A stretch of 7,565 bases of DNA. Origin: Hydrogenothermaceae bacterium. GTDB lineage: Bacteria > Aquificota > Aquificia > Aquificales > Hydrogenothermaceae. The notes beneath the pieces were generated by a model that saw nothing but the letters and a program-made list of their open reading frames with translations, had not been told where the DNA came from and did no database searches. Position 1 is the first letter of the stretch. Every line of letters begins with the position of its first letter. Shown in pieces: positions 5,526 through 7,565 of this stretch. The position numbers were made by a program, and so were the translations under genes. The DNA is taken from assembly GCA_026985705.1 (NCBI GenBank), contig JALSPY010000260.1:1-7565 (forward strand). The letters run 5' to 3'.

Positions 5526-6725
5526 TTAAATATACTTTGGAGTTTTTACTTTTTTCTTCTTCTTTTTCTTCTTTTTCTTAGGAATAATTTTTTCAGCTAA
5601 TTTAGGTGCATACTGAGCTGTAATAATTCCTATAAAGGACATAATTAGAACATAAATCCCGATAAATAGAAGAAGATTGCTAGGAACAAACTTAGACATA
5701 GCTATAGAAAACTCTCCTCTGTTTATTATTGTTAAACCTGTTTCTATAGCCTTTCTCTTTGATAATCCATATATTAAAGCTCCTAAAAATCCTGTTAAAA
5801 ATTTTCCTAAAATTGAAACAATTACTATTACAAACATGAAGACAACAAAACTAAAATCTATATCTGATGAAAATTTAATACTAGCTCCAAATAGAAAGAA
5901 AAATATTGCTACTGCTAAATCTTTTATTGCAAACATTATTTTCTCTATATCGTGTGATTTTCCCGTTTCTGAGACTATCATTCCCATTAGGAATGCCCCT
6001 AATGCTTCTGACAAACCTATAAATTGTGTAATTCCTGCAAATAAAATCAATCCTCCAAAGGAGAATAAAGTAAATATTTCTTCCTCTATAAATCTATCTA
6101 TAAAATTTGCTATATGATTTTTAAAAAATATTGCTATTCCTATCGCAAATGTAAACACCAGAATAACCTTAAGAATTATAAATCCAAAGTTTAGAGGTGA
6201 TAACTCTCCACCTAAAGCAACAGCTGATATAAATGCCAACAGTATAGGTGCTACAATATCTTCAAATACCATTAAACCTAATATAAGTTCAGTTTCCGGA
6301 TTAGCTATTCTGTGATTGTCAACAATAATCTTGGTTGTGATAGCAGAAGAAGATGCATATGCAACACCACCAATCAAAACAGATTGAAATAGAGAAAAAC
6401 CTAAAGATTTACTAATTAAAAATATTAATCCAAAGTTAAACAAAAGATCTAGTATTCCTACAGACCATATTCTCTTTGCGGTATTAATAGCTCTGACTAT
6501 GTTGAATTCTAAACCTAAGTAAAAGAATAAAAAAACTAATCCTAGCTCACTAAATACTTCTAATGCTTCATCTTCATATATAAAATGTCCTAAAAGCAAT
6601 CCTGCTAATATATAGAATAAAACAGAGGGAAATTTTAATAATTTAGCTACATATCCGGCCATAAATAAAGCAACAGTTATAATTCCAAAAATTAAAAGAA
6701 AAGGTATATTTGTGAATTGTTCCAT
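5526..6725 (-). CDS. Kef-type (CPA2) monovalent cation/proton antiporter without regulatory domain, polylysine C-terminus
   Basis: The 399-residue inner-membrane protein consists of about 11-12 hydrophobic segments spanning residues 5 to 370. Family marks seen: FPSVLFYILAGLLLG (32-46), LFFYLGLEF (66-74), YASSSAI (123-129), VFEDIVAPILLAF (153-165, the acidic ion-binding site region), LSEALGAFLMGM (238-249), FFFLFGASI (275-283) and INRGEFS (334-340). CPA2 members exchange K+ or Na+ for H+ to balance pH and ions. The cytoplasmic TrkA-N (RCK) domain of KefB/KefC is absent. The protein ends IIPKKKK with ten lysines at 383-392, then VKTPKYI. The in-frame TAA directly before the ATG fixes the start. 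The nearest SD-like AGGAG is unusually far (about 13 nt). It stands alone: the ubiE-like unit has its own promoter and the upstream gene is divergent. The ion transported cannot be told from sequence. Confidence 0.92.
   Translation of the reverse strand: MEQFTNIPFLLIFGIITVALFMAGYVAKLLKFPSVLFYILAGLLLGHFIYEDEALEVFSELGLVFLFFYLGLEFNIVRAINTAKRIWSVGILDLLFNFGLIFLISKSLGFSLFQSVLIGGVAYASSSAITTKIIVDNHRIANPETELILGLMVFEDIVAPILLAFISAVALGGELSPLNFGFIILKVILVFTFAIGIAIFFKNHIANFIDRFIEEEIFTLFSFGGLILFAGITQFIGLSEALGAFLMGMIVSETGKSHDIEKIMFAIKDLAVAIFFFLFGASIKFSSDIDFSFVVFMFVIVIVSILGKFLTGFLGALIYGLSKRKAIETGLTIINRGEFSIAMSKFVPSNLLLFIGIYVLIMSFIGIITAQYAPKLAEKIIPKKKKKKKKKKVKTPKYI
5549..5579 (-). repeat. Purine-only tract encoding ten lysines at the antiporter C-terminus
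   Basis: Thirty-one bases are purely purine on the coding strand: six AAG and four AAA codons in mixed order, plus the G of the following valine codon. The tract encodes K383-K392. It is an imperfect AAG/AAA triplet repeat, so a change in the number of triplets would alter tail length without a frameshift. A single-base slip in an A-run would change the last residues. Confidence 0.85.
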
Positions 6726-6771
6726 TTATTTAGAGTTTCTCCTAATGAAATAGATTATGTAAGAATATTCT

Positions 6772-6800
6772 AATATATATTATTAAACTTTATCTAGCAA
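6772..6800 (-). promoter_or_regulatory. Candidate sigma-70-type promoter for the antiporter gene
   Basis: On the minus strand, TTGCTA (plus 6795-6800) and TATATT (plus 6772-6777) are separated by 17 bp. A start near 6765 would leave a leader of about 40 nt that carries the AGGAG. The region is AT-rich, so the match is suggestive only. For the divergent glycosyltransferase I saw only a weak pair, TTGTAA (6827-6832) with TAAAAT (6852-6857), at a poor 19-bp spacing. Confidence 0.42.
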
Positions 6801-6910
6801 TGCTAACAATAAAGGTTTTATTCCTATTGTAAGTCGCTTTTATAGTGAAATTAAAATATTTTTCCCTTAAAATTTAATTTTGTAAATGAAAAATAAGATA
6901 AAGGTTAAAG

Positions 6911-7565
6911 ATGGAAGAAAATTTAAAAAAGGGTAATACTGTTGAGGTTAATCAAAAGGACAAAAATAACATTGAGTTGTCTATAGTTATTCCCATATAT
7001 AATGAAGAAGAAAATTTACCTATACTTTATGAAAAACTAAAATCTGTTTTAGATAATTTAGGAAAAAGTTATGAAATAATATTTGTTAATGATGGTAGTA
7101 CGGATAAGTCATGGGAAATTATAAAAAAGTTTGCAGAAAAGGATAAACATGTCGTAGGTGTTAACTTTAGAAAAAACTTTGGTCAAACTGCTGCAATGTC
7201 TGCAGGTTTTCAAATAGCTAGAGGAGATGTAATTATAACCATGGATGGAGATTTACAGAATGACCCTGAGGATATTCCTAAACTTTTAGAAGTGTTAAAC
7301 CAAGGTTATGATATAGTTAGTGGTTGGAGAAAAGATAGAAAAGATACTTTTTTAACTAGAACCCTTCCTTCAAAAATTGCTAACTGGTTAATATCAAAAA
7401 CTACAGGTGTATATCTACACGATTATGGTTGCTCTTTAAAAGCATACAGGTCTGAAGTTGCTAAAAGACTAGATTATTATGGAGAAATGCATAGATTTTT
7501 ACCTGCTTTAGCAAAATCAGTAGGAGCAAAGATAACTGAAATACCTGTTAAACATCATCCTAGAA
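6911..7565 (+). CDS. GT2 glycosyltransferase, polyprenyl-phosphate sugar transferase type (DPM1/GtrB/ArnC-like), 3' end cut off
   Basis: 218 codons are visible and the frame is still open at the window edge. After a hydrophilic, charged lead of about 22 residues comes LSIVIPIYNEEENLP (23-37), the GT-A fold nucleotide-sugar strand. It is followed by IIFVNDGSTD (56-65), FRKNFGQTAAMSAGFQIARGD (86-106) and MDGDLQNDPED (111-121), whose D112-x-D114 binds the metal and sugar diphosphate. Next come VSGWRKDRKD (136-145), DYGCSLKAYR (171-180) and HRFLPALA (194-201), characteristic of family 2 enzymes that move a sugar onto a polyprenyl phosphate for cell-surface glycans. Such enzymes usually end in two membrane helices, which would lie beyond the window. 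The in-frame TAA at 6899-6901 just upstream fixes the start at this ATG, and AAAGG (6900-6904) lies 6 nt before it. Sugar and lipid specificity cannot be read. It faces away from the antiporter gene. Confidence 0.9.
   Translation, partial: MEENLKKGNTVEVNQKDKNNIELSIVIPIYNEEENLPILYEKLKSVLDNLGKSYEIIFVNDGSTDKSWEIIKKFAEKDKHVVGVNFRKNFGQTAAMSAGFQIARGDVIITMDGDLQNDPEDIPKLLEVLNQGYDIVSGWRKDRKDTFLTRTLPSKIANWLISKTTGVYLHDYGCSLKAYRSEVAKRLDYYGEMHRFLPALAKSVGAKITEIPVKHHPR

Overview
The window is a low-GC bacterial chromosome segment carrying six long genes, two small ones and two genes cut by the window edges. The mix is a sulfide:quinone oxidoreductase (SQR) with the three redox cysteines of the family, an endonuclease-type MutL, a UbiE/MenG-type quinone methyltransferase, a CPA2 cation/proton antiporter and a GT2 glycosyltransferase. 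Together with the AT-rich, lysine-heavy coding style, this suggests a sulfide-oxidising, probably thermophilic bacterium. Aquificota of the Hydrogenothermaceae type (Sulfurihydrogenibium, Persephonella) is my best guess. It is an inference from gene content, not a sequence match.

Layout, left to right. (1) 1-819, minus strand: a threonylcarbamoyl-AMP synthase (tsaC) gene followed after 33 bp by a RibD-C-type reductase that runs off the left edge. (2) 820-1077: an AT-rich divergent intergenic region with a candidate promoter for the plus-strand unit. (3) 1078-2669, plus strand: sqr, then a 41-codon gene for a very basic, amphipathic peptide behind a near-perfect Shine-Dalgarno, then a GC-capped hairpin that overlaps its stop codon. 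(4) 2783-5344, minus strand: a compact unit read as ubiE-like methyltransferase, an unrecognised 94-aa helical protein, and mutL, which overlaps the 94-aa gene by 20 nt. A good extended -10 promoter lies in front of the methyltransferase. (5) 5526-6725, minus strand: a Kef-type antiporter lacking the regulatory TrkA-N domain and ending in ten consecutive lysines, with its own candidate promoter. (6) 6911 to the right edge, plus strand: the first 218 codons of a polyprenyl-phosphate-type GT2 glycosyltransferase.

How the parts relate: SQR passes electrons from sulfide into the membrane quinone pool, and the UbiE-like protein would methylate that quinone. The antiporter uses or balances the ion gradients that result. 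MutL and TsaC are housekeeping functions in mismatch repair and tRNA t6A synthesis. No mobile element, CRISPR array, rRNA or tRNA was seen. The least explained items are the 41-aa peptide paired with SQR, the 94-aa protein translationally overlapped with mutL, and the polylysine tail of the antiporter.
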